64,000 nucleotides of DNA, from assembly GCF_018294505.1 (NCBI RefSeq), contig NC_057808.1, positions 353,450,696 to 353,514,695 on the forward strand, in the 5' to 3' direction. Every line of letters starts with the position of its first letter. The first letter of the stretch is position 1. The notes below the pieces were generated by a model that did no database searches, was not told the DNA's origin, and was given only the letters and a program-made list of their open reading frames with translations. This document shows, one piece after another, positions 11,701 through 22,592 of the stretch. Made by a program: the position numbers and the translations under genes. This DNA is from Triticum aestivum. Its lineage: Eukaryota; Streptophyta; Magnoliopsida; Poales; Poaceae.

Positions 11701-12250
11701 ATATCACACTGTGAAGTTAGAGCAAGCACCTGTGATGGTGGTGTGGGGGAATTGCGGTCATCAACTAGAGAGCTACGTTGACTATCTTCATTTAGACTTG
11801 TTGTTTCTTGAGAATCATGTGGGGAGGATGACACTGCACTCTTTAAACGAGTATGGCATCTCACAGTAACCCACCCGGGTGACTGTCTCATCTTAAGTGA
11901 TTGACGAGGGATACAAAAGAGCATTAGTTTGATGTACGAACATGGTTAATAGACATATGTAGTACTCCCTCCGTTCGGAATTACTTATCACAAAAATGGA
12001 TGTATCTACAACTAAAATACATCTAGATACATTCATTTCTTGGACGAGTAATTCCGAACGGAGGGAGTATGTATCAAAAACAGGAAGGCATGTCATTATC
12101 AAAGGTATAATGTGTAAAGTAAGTAGATGCAATTTAACCAAATTGGAAGCAATACAAGCTAGACACCATATGCAACATGCAACCACATTTGACAGCGCGA
12201 AGTTAAATCAAGCACCTGGGATGGTTGTGTGTGGCAATTGAGATCATCAA
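8790..12250. repeat. degenerate tandem array of about 0.25-kb monomers with embedded exons
   Basis: Motifs such as GCATGATAC, GATGGAATATGTA, CATATTCACA, AGCTAGACACCATATG and CACTGCCAAGTTAGAGCAAGCACCT recur many times in the same order. Neighbouring monomers differ from each other, but every third one is followed by an exon-like segment, giving a higher-order unit of roughly 0.7-0.9 kb. The array accounts for almost all intron sequence of the minus-strand gene. Confidence 0.7.
11965..12067. mobile_element. Stowaway MITE, Athos-like
   Basis: This is a complete 103-bp element with long terminal inverted repeats (CTCCCTCCGTTCGGAATTAC at the left end and its complement at the right) flanked by TA on both sides (11963-11964 and 12068-12069). 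The TIR sequence matches my memory of the Triticeae Athos family. It sits in an intron-like part of the tandem array. Confidence 0.9.
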
Positions 12251-13215
12251 CTGCAGAGCTACGTTTACTGTCTCCAACTGCTGACACTGCATCCTTTAGA
12301 GCACTGAAACGCTTAGTGCTTATCTTCGAATTACACTGGAGCGACTTCTGTCTTTTGTTTTCAGCATTCATCAACACCGCGTCAGAGTTTGAAATACCCA
12401 TGCATAAAAAAACAATAGTGTGAGTATGGGTGAAGTGTGTGCACAATTAGTACAGTGCAAAGGTAGCAGATAGCAGGTCGGTGAGAAATAAATGACGGGA
12501 GACATATGATAGCTCTGCAACATGCATGGCACACTAAATTACTACAGGATTCTATGAAAATAACATTCGACTGAAAACAAATAGGTCAGTCCATTTTTTC
12601 TGCATAGTCCGATGTACAAAGAACGGGCAGATCGCCTTCATCTACCTCCAGCCAGTCAGTGTTGATGATCTTCCTCGAAACGGCAGCGACCACCGGCCCA
12701 GTCCCCTGCCTGCGCCCTCCCTCGACCTCACCGCACCGCCGTGCTTGGCACCGCCCCCGGCAATCCATTCAAGCCCCACCGACCTCCAGATCGGGCGTAA
12801 GTAGCTCCTGCGCCCCACACCCCTATGATAGACACCGATGCGCCGCTTCCCCGGCGAACAGGCTGACTAGGTGCTCCGCGCGCCTAAGTGGGTGCTACTT
12901 CTTTTAATTGCGGTTCGACTGACCTTGGATTGAAATCCAGGCGGGCTACTGACCTCTAGCAAAGGTGAATTAGTAAAGGGAGGAAACCTTGTGCATTTAG
13001 TATCACGAATAAGATGCAGTAAGAAGCGCCCAACTAGTTTCTTTCATGGGATGAATACGGTGTGAGCAGAGACGTAAGGTTTGCACGAATAAGGGAAGAG
13101 GAGTACCTCTTTTTGCTAGCAGTGATGTGTCCTCCTTCTGTTTTTCCAACGATCTTCTTGTGGTTCGCCGGAAACGAGAAGTTGTGGAGGACGGTGCAGC
13201 CTTGGACGAACCCAT

Positions 13216-14739
13216 GGCCAAGTTGTTGAGTGTGGTGCGGTGGCCGTCTGTCGGTGGCGGGGAAGCAGATCCGAGGCGGCGAACGACGGTGTAGCGGGAA
13301 CAGCTCCGGTGCGGTGGATGGTTGCGACAGTGGAGCAGCAGCAGTGAGGCGCAGGACGGCGTGGTCGGAGTGGTTCTGGTACGGTGCACGTCGGCGTCGT
13401 GAAGGCAGCTCTACCTCGGCTTCAGCTGCTAAGTCCTTGAGGGCATTGCGGTTGCGGTTGCGTTGGACGACAAAGTCGGGGTACCGGCTCCGGCATGATG
13501 GAGGAGGGCGGCGGTGGATTGGGCGCTATGGGGTGGAGGACGGAGGAGGCTGGGGTTTCGCGGCTGGTGGAGAGGGCGTTTTGGCGCCCACAGAGTATGA
13601 ATGGGGAAACAGAGGGAGGCGGGGAACTAAGGGGGGACAATGTTTCGGTTTGGGACGCGCTTGTTTGAAATTTGGGGAAAGTTACAAACTTTGCCGCCAT
13701 CTAAAATTTCGGACATATTGCGGGTTGGGGGTAGGACAGTAATCTCAGGTGTCCCAAATGTGGGCGAGATAGATTTCGGCCGAGCGCATGGGTGTTTAGG
13801 AGCCCACGGCGTATGAATGCTTCTCCGAGGCGGTTGAGACTGGGGTCTTGGTGAAGTTACAAACCTACCCCGGTTTAGACCTTTGGACATCGGGCCGATA
13901 GGCTACACGGGCCAGAGTCAGGACAGTAATTTCCTACCACCAAACATTAGTCTTGCGTGGTTTCGGGTGACCAGAGGCCTATTTGGCGCTTCGTTCAATA
14001 TTTGGGACCAGAAGCATTAACGTTTTCGGTTCTCTTGAATTGAACATTCGGGATTTGTCAAACTTCACAAATCTTTACTCTTGAAAATACTAAAGCTACG
14101 AATATTTTGGAATGGAGGTGGTACATTTGAATATACATTGTACACGAGTATATATTAACAAATATGCAACTTACCTCAGTTCATGCATGGTTCCAGATAT
14201 AATCTCCTTGGTTGCAAAAAAAAGTTAGACATGCGTATGAATATATATAGCATGTTCAAATGCACAACAAAGATTGATGCCCCCTTTTACATCTGATTTA
14301 CAAATGCCATTATCTCGGGTTCAAATAGATGAATGCACTTCCTATGAATTCGAATCTTCGAAACCCCCTTTATGTTGAATTCGACATGTATTCTATTTCA
14401 TAGCTAGCAATTTGGAATGTATCCATGCAAGTGATAAATGTATAAAGTGCTTCACACTAACAACATGGAGTGTACTAATTAATGTTTATATATGAATTGC
14501 AAAAGCATCCATTGCATGTATTTCAAACTACTCTCACTCTATGGATCGATAATATGAAATAAACACATGCACATGCTAGAATTCAATAGAGTATGGGTGT
14601 TGATAGACCAATTGTCGTCCATACGCAATTTGCAAAATTCATGATCTCATCCAAAAATAATAATGCCATTTATATTTTAATTTAATGCGTAGAACCGCCT
14701 TTTACACGTAGATGCACTATGCCTCGGCCCGTTCTCACA
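13216..14739. other. upstream region of the minus-strand gene; one diverged duplication, no gene
   Basis: GC-rich sequence to about 13560 is the likely 5' UTR and promoter of the gene on the minus strand; the plus-strand ORF across it is a shadow. A diverged direct duplication follows: about 13581-13750 and 13799-13935 share GCGCCCAC-AGTATGAATG, GAAGTTACAAAC and AGGACAGTAAT motifs in the same order. From 14000 to 14739 the DNA is AT-rich and I see no gene. Confidence 0.4.
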
Positions 14740-15650
14740 AACGCGCTATATACGGTCACTGGAGTTCAGAATATGCTCATTACGGTCACCGTATACATTC
14801 TCATGGTGATCATACGGTATCTAGCTCACGATACGTCTCCGTATTTTCTTGATGACACTGACGGACTTTGCATTTGATGCGTGCTTTGTATTTTGTTGAT
14901 GACACTTACGGTCATTGTATTTGAAGCAAAAGCACGATATGGTCACTGGACTTCAGAATAAGCTCATCACGGTCACCACATACATTTTGTCGTGCTAACC
15001 AACATGTGGTTGGATGGTTAGGAGGACAGTGGTTTCTCGAGCCCACCAGGGTTAAAATCCCGGTGCTTGCATTTATCCTGGGTTAATTTCAGTATTTTCC
15101 GGCGATGTGCGTTCGGTGGGAGGAGACGTTCCACTCGACTACGAGGCACCTATGGTGACTTCGTAAAATCTCAAGATCATATGCTGGCCCACTCTCTCGA
15201 AGGTGCTCATAGGGGTAGGGTTTGCGTGTGTGCACTTATAGCGGTGAGTGCTTGCGCGTATATATGAGCCCTTGCGTCTGTACCGTGTTAAAAAATACAT
15301 GTCATGATTATACGGTCACTGGCTCACCCGTACAACTCCGTATTTTGTTGATGACATAATCAATTGACCAGTCAAACATTCCATGTGGCGCAACTAGTGT
15401 TGCACCATCGGGGCGCGTAACTGTGGGGCCCACATGTCAGCCCGTATATGAAAGAAAGAAACGTAGCTTGAGTCTGTACTGTGTTAATAAAATACATTTA
15501 GGGTGATCATACGGTCACTGGCTCACCATACAGCTCCGTAATTTGTTGATGACACGATCAATTGACCAGTCAAACAGTCCACATTCAGCAGCGCACATTA
15601 CCATAGGGCCACCCGTCAGCGCGTATATGAAGGATAGAAATGGTAATAAA
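14740..15650. repeat. imperfect tandem repeats with CGGTCACTGG / CTCCGTATTTTGTTGATGACA motifs
   Basis: The words TACGGTCACTGG, CTCCGTATTTTGTTGATGACA and ATACATT recur at about 14750, 14810, 14890, 14935, 15310 and 15510. The unit at about 15281-15480 is repeated at 15470-15640 and shares the tail of the SINE (CTGTACTGTGTTAA), so part of the array was copied after the SINE inserted, or converted by it. Confidence 0.6.
14995..15294 (+). mobile_element. Au-like tRNA-derived SINE
   Basis: The head carries tRNA-like promoter boxes (TGGTTGGATGG as box A and GGGTTAAAATCCC as box B). The body contains GGGAGGAGACGTTCCACTCG and GGTGACTTCGTAAAATCTCA, which I recall from the wheat Au SINE, and the element ends in a short A run. 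A target duplication is visible as ATACATTTTGTCGTG (14980-14994) and ATACATGTCATG (15295-15306), slightly diverged. Confidence 0.75.
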
Positions 15651-15964
15651 TTAGTGGTCGGTGGGTACTCGAAGTCGTGAGACCTCTGGTTGGCAGTCGC
15701 CGGCGGTGGGGGGGCGCGTTGATTGGGCGGTGGGGTGGGGATCGCCGGAGAAAAAGCTCGGTGCGGCTGCGGACCGGCGGTGAGGAGTGGTTTCGGGGCG
15801 GCGTGGCGGCGCGGGCCGACCGCGGGCGGCGGGGGCCGGCGGTTCGGCCGGTGGTGGCTGGCGGCTCAGGGGGGTGGAGTTTGATGATAAACTGCAGGCC
15901 CTTGATTTCGTATCCAACAGCTGGAAAATCTAATGACCAGAGATGAAAAAGTCAGTCGACTGAC
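15651..15964. other. GC-rich spacer without a supported gene
   Basis: Overlapping ORFs on both strands reflect G+C-rich composition. No domain, splice site pair or start context supports a gene. Confidence 0.3.
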
Positions 15965-16215
15965 ATGTAGCCTCACCCCGCACGTACACATGCACGCACG
16001 CAAGACACGCACGCATGCAGGCGTGCAACACTGACACGTACACATAACGAACACACGCACGCATGCAGGCGTGCAACACTGACGCGTACACATGCAGTCA
16101 CGAACACACGCACGTACGAACACATGCATGCAACACTGAAACGTACCCTTGCACGCACGCAACACTCGCACGCCTGCATGCACACAGCACATGACGCAAG
16201 ACACACGCTCAACCT
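15965..16215. repeat. minisatellite rich in CACGCACG / GCATGCAGGCGTGCAACACTGA
   Basis: Short units built from CACGCACGCATGCAGG, CGTGCAACACTGA and CGTACACATGCA repeat irregularly. They produce artificial cysteine- and valine-rich ORFs on the minus strand that should be ignored. Confidence 0.75.
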
Positions 16216-16815
16216 ATACGTGCATGCACCCTTTGTTAAGGACATGGATTGTTACGGGTATTAATCAATCTTATCTGTGATAAGCAGAACATTGATGTTT
16301 GTAGCGGTCTTTATAATCACAACGTATCGAACGGGCTATCAACATAGTAGGCTTATCTACATGAAAAGGATGGCGTCACACTCAATGAACAATCATCGGT
16401 TTATGAAATGCCCGCTTCTGACCGCCCTGGCCCACCAAAGGTTCCTCTGCTGTTCGCTGCCTGCGTTGGGTCACTGACATGCAGGCCATGTACCCAAAGA
16501 GCCCACACGTCAGTGGAAGAACGGTGTGCTATCCTACGTCAGAGTCGAGGGCGCCACTCGCTGCACGCCCGGCTGAACACGCCTCCTTGCCGCATTCCAA
16601 CGCCTCCATGAAACCCGCCCGTGTGGAAGCCGAGAAACCCACTCTGGACGCACGTTCGTTCATGACCGGGCCGGCATTAAATGCAAATGCCGGCCGAGCT
16701 CCTCCCGTCCGCCATTTATTTAATCTTCTATTTAAACGAGGCCAAACGCCGGCCAAGAATCGCACACCTCCGCCGCTCCCCTATCTCCTCCTTCACCATT
16801 TTGTCCACTCTTACA
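16216..16815. promoter_or_regulatory. spacer and probable promoter of the gene fragment at 16816
   Basis: The first 200 bases show nothing recognisable. From about 16480 the sequence becomes typical grass promoter DNA, with CTATTTAAACGAG at about 16729-16741 as a possible TATA region and a pyrimidine-rich leader before the ATG at 16816. Confidence 0.35.
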
Positions 16816-17150
16816 ATGGCTTACGAAGAGTAGTTATTCCACATCCAAGCCGGCTGGGTGGCCCGCCGAGCCCGCCGGATACGAGCTATGCAGCTCACTG
16901 ATCCACCTCCCTCCCCTCACCCGACGGAGCCAGTTGCCGCCCCAAGCCGGCGCGCGGTTCAACAACTCGCCGCTCCAGGCCAGCTCGACGAGGAGCGGCG
17001 CACGGGCGTCATTGCTGCCGTCCACGCCGCCGCCTCGTACCGCGTCTCCCGTTTATGTGGCCGAGACTCCCATGCCGGCGGCCGCGCCATGCAAGCAGCG
17101 ACAGAAGCCGGGTGCGCGGAGAGCGACGAGTCGGTGGCGAGCGCCTCCGC
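16816..17150 (+). pseudogene. 5' fragment of an unknown gene, truncated by the retroelement
   Basis: An ATG in good context (TTACAATGGC) opens a frame MAYEE, a TAG stop at 16831-16833, then an open frame to the insertion point (LFHIQAGWVARRARRIRA, followed by a proline- and alanine-rich part). The TAG probably replaced TGG, as one base change would reopen the frame; this is inference. The frame ends where the LTR begins at 17151. The rest of the gene is not found on the right side of the element, so a deletion has probably removed it. I do not recognise the family. Confidence 0.4.
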
Positions 17151-20100
17151 TGTCACATCCTAGCTAGTTCATGCATTAGAGTGTTGCATCATGTCTACTT
17201 TTCACAGAAACTTGAAATGGGGATGCCAGAAACCCCCAGCACCCCCCCCTGAACACAACTAGGGTTTACTAAAATTATTTTCAATGAACCTGAAATGCCC
17301 TCCATAAATGTTCACCATCTTTGGTCCTGGCTAAAACCTCTGCCAAAAATGGTTTCATATTTTTGGAGGCTATTCTGGATTTTTCACCAAGCCATAAGTA
17401 TTTGCATTTGGGCAATTTAAATCCTATAAATATTTTAAAATGCCCAAATAATCTTGAAGGTATTTTTAGGCTGTTGAGAATAATTTCAAATGTGCCTCTG
17501 AATATTTCCAGGATTTTCCTAAATGAAATAGTATTTCTAATATTTCAAAACACAGAACAGAAATAAATAAAAAGAGGAAAAATAGAAAGCAGAGAAGGAC
17601 TTACCTGGCAGCCCACCTGGCGGCCCAGCACTGTGCTGGCCCATGGCCAGTCAGCTGCTTGCTCTCGCCAGAGCAGGCAGAGAGGTGACGCCGGCGTGCG
17701 CGGGCTCGCCACGGCGCCACCTGCTTGCCGCCCCGCCCGCGGACGAGCTGGACGACCTCCACGACGCACTCGCTTGCCCCGAAGCCATTGCTCCGACCTC
17801 GCCTTCGCCGCCCACCGCCGGAGATCCCCTCCGCCATCACCACCGCAACAGTTCGCCCCCGGCCTCGCCGTCCGCTCCGTCGCAACCACCGTGAGCCTGG
17901 CCACCTTCCTATCCTCTCCTTTCTCCCTCTCGAGCTCCGTAGCAACTGCACGTAGCTCACTCGCACGCGTCGCCGCCGAGCTCGTCGCCGACGAGGCTCC
18001 GGCCATCCAACGGTCGCACCACCATGGCTGTTAGCTCCACTGCATCGCCAGGAGCCCGTAGCACCATCGCACGCCCCTCTCCGTGCTCTCTAGCGACGGG
18101 TTCGACTACACCCGTACCCCGGCAGCCGCACGGCTCGTCGCCGGCGTCGATTCCGGCGACCCCGAGCTCCACCACCACCACCAGTCGATGCGGCTTGCTC
18201 CCAGCTACGCGTAGGTGCTCTCCGCCCGCCCATTTGGTCGCCGGAGCACGGATCCCGCACACCACCGCCGCGTCTGGACGTCGCCGGCGGCTAAACGCCG
18301 GCGAGTCAGCGTGGTTTGACCACGGGTTGACCCCCCAGAGTCACTGACAAGTGGGGCCCGCCTACTAATTAACCTGGGTTAGGTTTAAGTTAATTCTAAT
18401 TAGCTAATTACCTAGCAGTGACACTGACACAGGGGACCCACACGTCAGGTTTGACCTGGACGACCCCGTTGACCGCTGACGTCATCATGACACACTGCTG
18501 ACGCAATAAGTAACTTAATTACTGGAATTATTCTTATACAGGAAATTCCAGAAATTATCACAAACTTCAAAAAATCATAGAAAATAATCTATAGCTCAGA
18601 ATGAAAAGATTTATATATGAAAAATGATCAGAAAAATCCATTCTATCCATCTGTACTGGTTTCATGCATGTTTAAGCAAGTTAACCTACTGTTTAATGCA
18701 GAACAAGATAAAGCACTAACATGGGCCATTTATGAACTTGGAATTTGAATCTTTGATTCAAAATAGTCCAAACCCATCTGGTCTTAGTTGCATTAGCCCA
18801 ATACATCCATTTTGCCATGTCTCATGCATGCATCATATTGTTGCACTTGCTTGGTGTTGATTGTGCTTCGATGTATTCATTGTGGTAGGTCCTGCCTCAG
18901 AGGATATTCACGAGTATCCAACTGAAGGGCAGTATCCCACCACCACTCCGTCAGGCAAGCAACCCATTGATCATTTCGATACAAACCCATCTTCTCGCTT
19001 CTGCTCTCATTTACTGCATTAAGACAACGCGATTCAAACTGCTGTGTGTTGCGGTAGTTGAACCCACTTTCCTTTGCATGACCTGTCATTGCCACAGTAA
19101 CTAGATGAAACCCACTAGCATGTGTAGGAGTTGATTGAGCCATGTTGTGTTCCTACAATGCTATGCTTGCTACGCTTAGAGTCGTGTCAGGTCTGGCTCA
19201 TCAGGGTGATGAACTAGAGTGAAAGCGTGTGTCGGTAATGGGAGTGAGGTGTTGAATACGATTTGGTAAAGGTATCGATGGGAGGCCATGTAGGAGTACA
19301 TGGTGGGTTGTTTCATTGAGACCGTCCCTAAGAACTGAGATCTGTATGCGTGATTTAAGATTCAGCTACTACCACGCATTGGGCCCGAAACCAATGGACC
19401 CCCTCGGCTTCTTAATCACCCTTCACCTCTGTCCAGGAGTTGCACGTAGTTTCTGGTGTTTGTAGTAAGCTGGAGGCCATGGACAGCGCTGACCAAGGGG
19501 TGGGCTGTGATGCGGTAGGCTCGTGGCTCGGTGTACCGAGTCGCCCGTTTGGTGTCCGGGAACCCTGCACACATCGTTTGGGGCCGTATGTGGAAACCTC
19601 GGCCGGACTCCCTGCGGATGGAACCTAAATAGGCGATAAACCTGGACTAGGGACTTGAGTGTTTGGGTAGGCTGTGGCCGACACCCACGTTGGGCTTCCG
19701 CTTGAAGGTTGCCGAGTACACGTCGTGTAGCGACGGTAAGTGGTGAGAGTGTGTGTGACGAAGTACACCCCTGCAGGGTATGAAACTATTCGAATAGCCG
19801 CGTCCGCGGTAAAGGACTACTTGGTCGCTTATGCAGTTCATAGACAAGTAAATGGATACTACTAAAAGCCTCAAGATAAGTGTGAGTACCACGGATGGCT
19901 CTCTCATGGGATGACGAGGGAGGATCCACGGTGGAGTATTGAAATGGTGATTAGTGGACTCGTGTGCGAGAACTATTTCACAAGTGGTGTCTCGCAGGAT
20001 AGCTTAGCCAAGAGTCAAAGCTGGCTTGCTGCAATAACTCCACTACCTTCTTGAGAATAAACATGTATAGTAGGATCTGTTGTAAGACTTGCTGAGTACC

Positions 20101-21031
20101 TTTGTACTCATGTTGCTTCAATTACTGTTTTCAGACGACAACACCGCCCCTTCCGATGGGTTCTATGTAGAACTCGACGACGACGAGTGACTTGCCACCC
20201 AGGTGGTGATATAGGCTTGTGAAGGGCCTACGTAGATAGACAGGCTTCGTCAAGCCTTCTTTCTTTTAGTGTCTGTACCCAGACAAGTTGCTTCCGCATG
20301 TGCTTGTATGATTGTATGACTTGAGTGTCGGGTCATGTGACCCCTATCTGTATGAACAAGTTATGTAAGGCTCTCTGGAGCCCTTTAAATAAAGTACTTG
20401 AGTTGTAGAGTTTTGTTGTGATGCCATGTTGTATTTGCACATACCGAGCATATTGTGTGTATGATTGAAATGCTTGGTATGTGTGGGATCCGACAATCTA
20501 GTTGTTTATCCTTGGCAGCCTCTCTTATGGGGAAATGTAGTCTAGTGCCTCCTTGAGCCATAGTAGTCCGCTACAGCCCGGTTCACCGGAGTCCTGCTAG
20601 CCCAGCACTACTGCTCTGGACACTTGACTGGCTGGCATGTGTTTCATATCGTTCCCGTGTCTGTCCCATCGGGGAAATGTCACGCGGTGACATCCGGAGT
20701 CCTGCCTAGCCTGCTACAGCCCGGGTTCCCGGAGTCCTGTTAGCCCAGTGCTACAGCCCGGATTCACACGCTGCTGACCGACACGTTCGATGTTGATTCA
20801 TGTATGCCTGTCCCCATACGTTAGTGCCGCCTTGGGTTCACGACTAGCCATGTCGGCCCGGGTTCTCTGTCATATGGATGCTAGCGACATTGTCATATAC
20901 GTGAGCCAAAAGGCGCAAACGGTCCCGGGCCATGGTAAGGCGACACCCGTGGGAGTACCGTGCGTGAGGCCGCAATGTGATATGAGGTGTTACAGGCTAG
21001 ATCGGTGTGACTTAGAATCGGGGTCCTGACA
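17151..21031 (+). repeat. first LTR (3,881 bp)
   Basis: It begins TGTCACATCC and ends GGTCCTGACA. It has an AT-rich start with AAATAAATAAAAAG near 17560-17575, a GC-rich block at about 17600-18340, and an AT-rich middle. A polyadenylation-like AATAAAGTA lies near 20389, so the RNA 3' end is probably close to 20420. Relative to the second LTR it lacks about 180 bp after 17764. Confidence 0.9.
18889..20190 (+). other. putative spliced reading frame inside the LTR (second element, first LTR)
   Basis: Exon A (18889-18954, 66 bp, residues SEDIHEYPTEGQYP) follows TGGTAG and ends CCGTCAG before GCAAGC. Exon B (20135-20190) follows TTTTCAG and encodes a short acidic end, GFYVELDDDE, then TGA. The 1,180-bp GC-AG intron joins the exons in phase one, the same as in the first and third elements. 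An upstream exon is not identified. Confidence 0.42.
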
Positions 21032-21035
21032 GCGT

Positions 21036-21048
21036 TGGCATCAGAGCC
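21036..21048 (+). promoter_or_regulatory. primer binding site, initiator methionine tRNA
   Basis: TGGCATCAGAGCC lies 4 bases after the LTR end. It differs in one base from the usual TGGTATCAGAGCC site complementary to the plant initiator tRNA 3' end. Confidence 0.85.
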
Positions 21049-21469
21049 GGACTGCCTGTAGGTGCGTTAAGCCAAACTGGTCGATGTCGAGTCTAGAAAT
21101 GCTTTAGTTACATGTAGGGGAATTGATTGTGGGAGGGAACGTAAGGTGCTTTTACTCCTTTACCTCATGCCCTCTGATCTGAGTCATTCTCTTCTCATTC
21201 TACGTGGGTTAAGGACTAGGCTCTCTTCTCTCTATCAGGTTCACGTGTTACTAATCCGTAGTAACTTATAGGATTGTTGGTTCCATGCTTCGGTTCAGTT
21301 TCTACTACCTTTAGTATGTTGTCAGTTGAACCAGAACCTTGATATGATGTTGTTGAGTGGTATTGCAAACTGTTGCGAATGTCTCAAATCTTTTCCGAGC
21401 ATTTACTGCCGTTATGCTGTCCGAATTCTCCTAGAAACACTAATGCCTTGCATTATTCCGTGCTTTCAG

Positions 21470-22069
21470 ATGGCCACCCCTTCCCAGAATCAAGTGGTTC
21501 GTCTGACCCGGTGCCTCGGCGTACCTGGTCACACGGCCATGCTGGTCCGAGTGATGGTTGAGACAGGCTATCGTTGGTATCCCGAGTATACCGTCGAGGA
21601 GCAGTTTCGAGACTTCAATCAAAGCCAATATTTTTGCACAGTCAGGATTCACCCATCCTATCCTGGAGCCACTGAACCCCTCCATTGCTCTTATGGACTT
21701 GGGGTTACCATCGAGATTTCCGTGCAGGACGCAGCTTACTCGATGATGACTATCATGCGAGCCAGAACTGCCTTGCTTCAGAACACTGACTTCCGCTATA
21801 TGCCAGCATCACTCCCTGGGGCACAGGGGTACTATCAGGCTACTTACTGTGATCCTACCCATGAGGATTCACTACTCCGCACCACCACCGAGATGCTTGA
21901 GGACAAGGACTGTGAGAATCGTGCCTTGCGAATGGAGCTCTTTAATGCCCGTTCTGATCACTGGGCCACTCTGACACGGGTTTGCACCTGCCGTGCAGGC
22001 CGGGTATATGGACATGAGGGACTTGTACCCCGTGCGGTCTGGTCTGCCAGAATGTATGGAATGGCGTGA
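21470..22069 (+). CDS. extra ORF upstream of gag, function unknown
   Basis: A 199-codon frame starts at ATG 21470 directly after CTTTCAG, a splice-acceptor-like context. It encodes a globular-looking segment (GYRWYPEYTVEEQF, YFCTVRIHPSYP) and then a probable helix (TTTEMLEDKDCENRALRMEL). The frame ends in TGA at 22067-22069, but the overlapping frame at 21993-22202 carries a proline- and glycine-rich tail (PPRGPRLPPFVGP) that looks like its original C-terminus, so a frameshift near 21980-22000 is likely. No catalytic motif is visible. A truncated copy lies at 31543-31653. Extra ORFs have been described in plant Ty3/gypsy elements, but I do not recognise this one. Confidence 0.5.
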   Translation: MATPSQNQVVRLTRCLGVPGHTAMLVRVMVETGYRWYPEYTVEEQFRDFNQSQYFCTVRIHPSYPGATEPLHCSYGLGVTIEISVQDAAYSMMTIMRARTALLQNTDFRYMPASLPGAQGYYQATYCDPTHEDSLLRTTTEMLEDKDCENRALRMELFNARSDHWATLTRVCTCRAGRVYGHEGLVPRAVWSARMYGMA

Positions 22070-22592
22070 TGTAGGAGGCATCACCCCTCCTCGTGGACCC
22101 CGTCTGCCACCGTTTGTTGGACCAAGGCCACACCCGAGTCCTTATGGACCGCAAGCTCCACAGGACCGACTGTTTCCAGATGATCATGTTCAGCTCCCAT
22201 GACATGGTGGTGACTTCTATGAAGATTACTACGGAGACGTTTGAGTTGGTAGTAGTTCTGCTAGTATTGTAACAGTTGTATTTCCCACAGTCTTGCGTGT
22301 CTTGTGGGATACGACTTGGTGTGTATCACGTTCCGGAGGTGTAGAAAAATAATGTATAGGAGCTTGGAATGCCTCTGATGAGATGTATCGTCTTTCATCG
22401 TAGCTGTACTCTAGCCTGGGCTTGTACTAAACTATGTATGCTGTGTATGACCGTTGGTATATACATGTCAGTTTCTATATTACCATGTCATACTGATGAT
22501 CATCTCCGCATTCCGTGTTATCCATTATATTCCGCATTTCCCTGCCAAGATTTAGCCATCCTTGTCTAAACCGTTGTTTTGTTTCTCCTAGG

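Larger units (their letters stand above)
7907..13215 (-). pseudogene. Transposase_24-like plant gene with amplified exons, cut by the LTR insertion
   Basis: A minus-strand multi-exon gene. The probable first exon is 13215-13107 (start MGSSKAAPSS, donor AGAG before GTACTCC). A run of six related exons follows (about 12404-12216, 11860-11730, 11156-11002, 10423-10229, 9530-9372 and 8800-8461). Then come the conserved exons 8341-8117 (exactly 75 codons; KSKGGRMEIHFEAGLKRP, LPTWIQYRNE) and 8019-7907 (MRFKLDPKDD, SALRQYRYHLRK). The last two resemble the C-terminal domain of plant proteins annotated as Ptta/En/Spm transposase (Transposase_24); this is recalled, not searched. Splice sites of the last exons are canonical (AACAG acceptor, GTAAGT donor) and phase consistent. 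The reading frame stops at 7907, where the retroelement LTR begins, so the gene is disrupted and its 3' end lies beyond the left window edge. Whether exons near 12586-12768 belong to it is unclear. Confidence 0.55.

Noticed and set aside
13230..13742. 170-codon plus-strand ORF
   Set aside because: It is antisense to the GC-rich leader and first exon of the minus-strand gene, is glycine- and arginine-rich, and has no motif.
14995..15070. tRNA gene
   Set aside because: Box A and box B are present but there is no cloverleaf. The following body and A-rich end are those of a SINE.
15965..16215. CRISPR-like array
   Set aside because: The units are irregular and have no unique spacers of constant length, and the genome is a plant genome.
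15866..16245. Cysteine-rich minus-strand ORFs that look like small secreted proteins
   Set aside because: The CVR and ACV repeats come directly from the CACGCACG minisatellite and appear in two frames at once.
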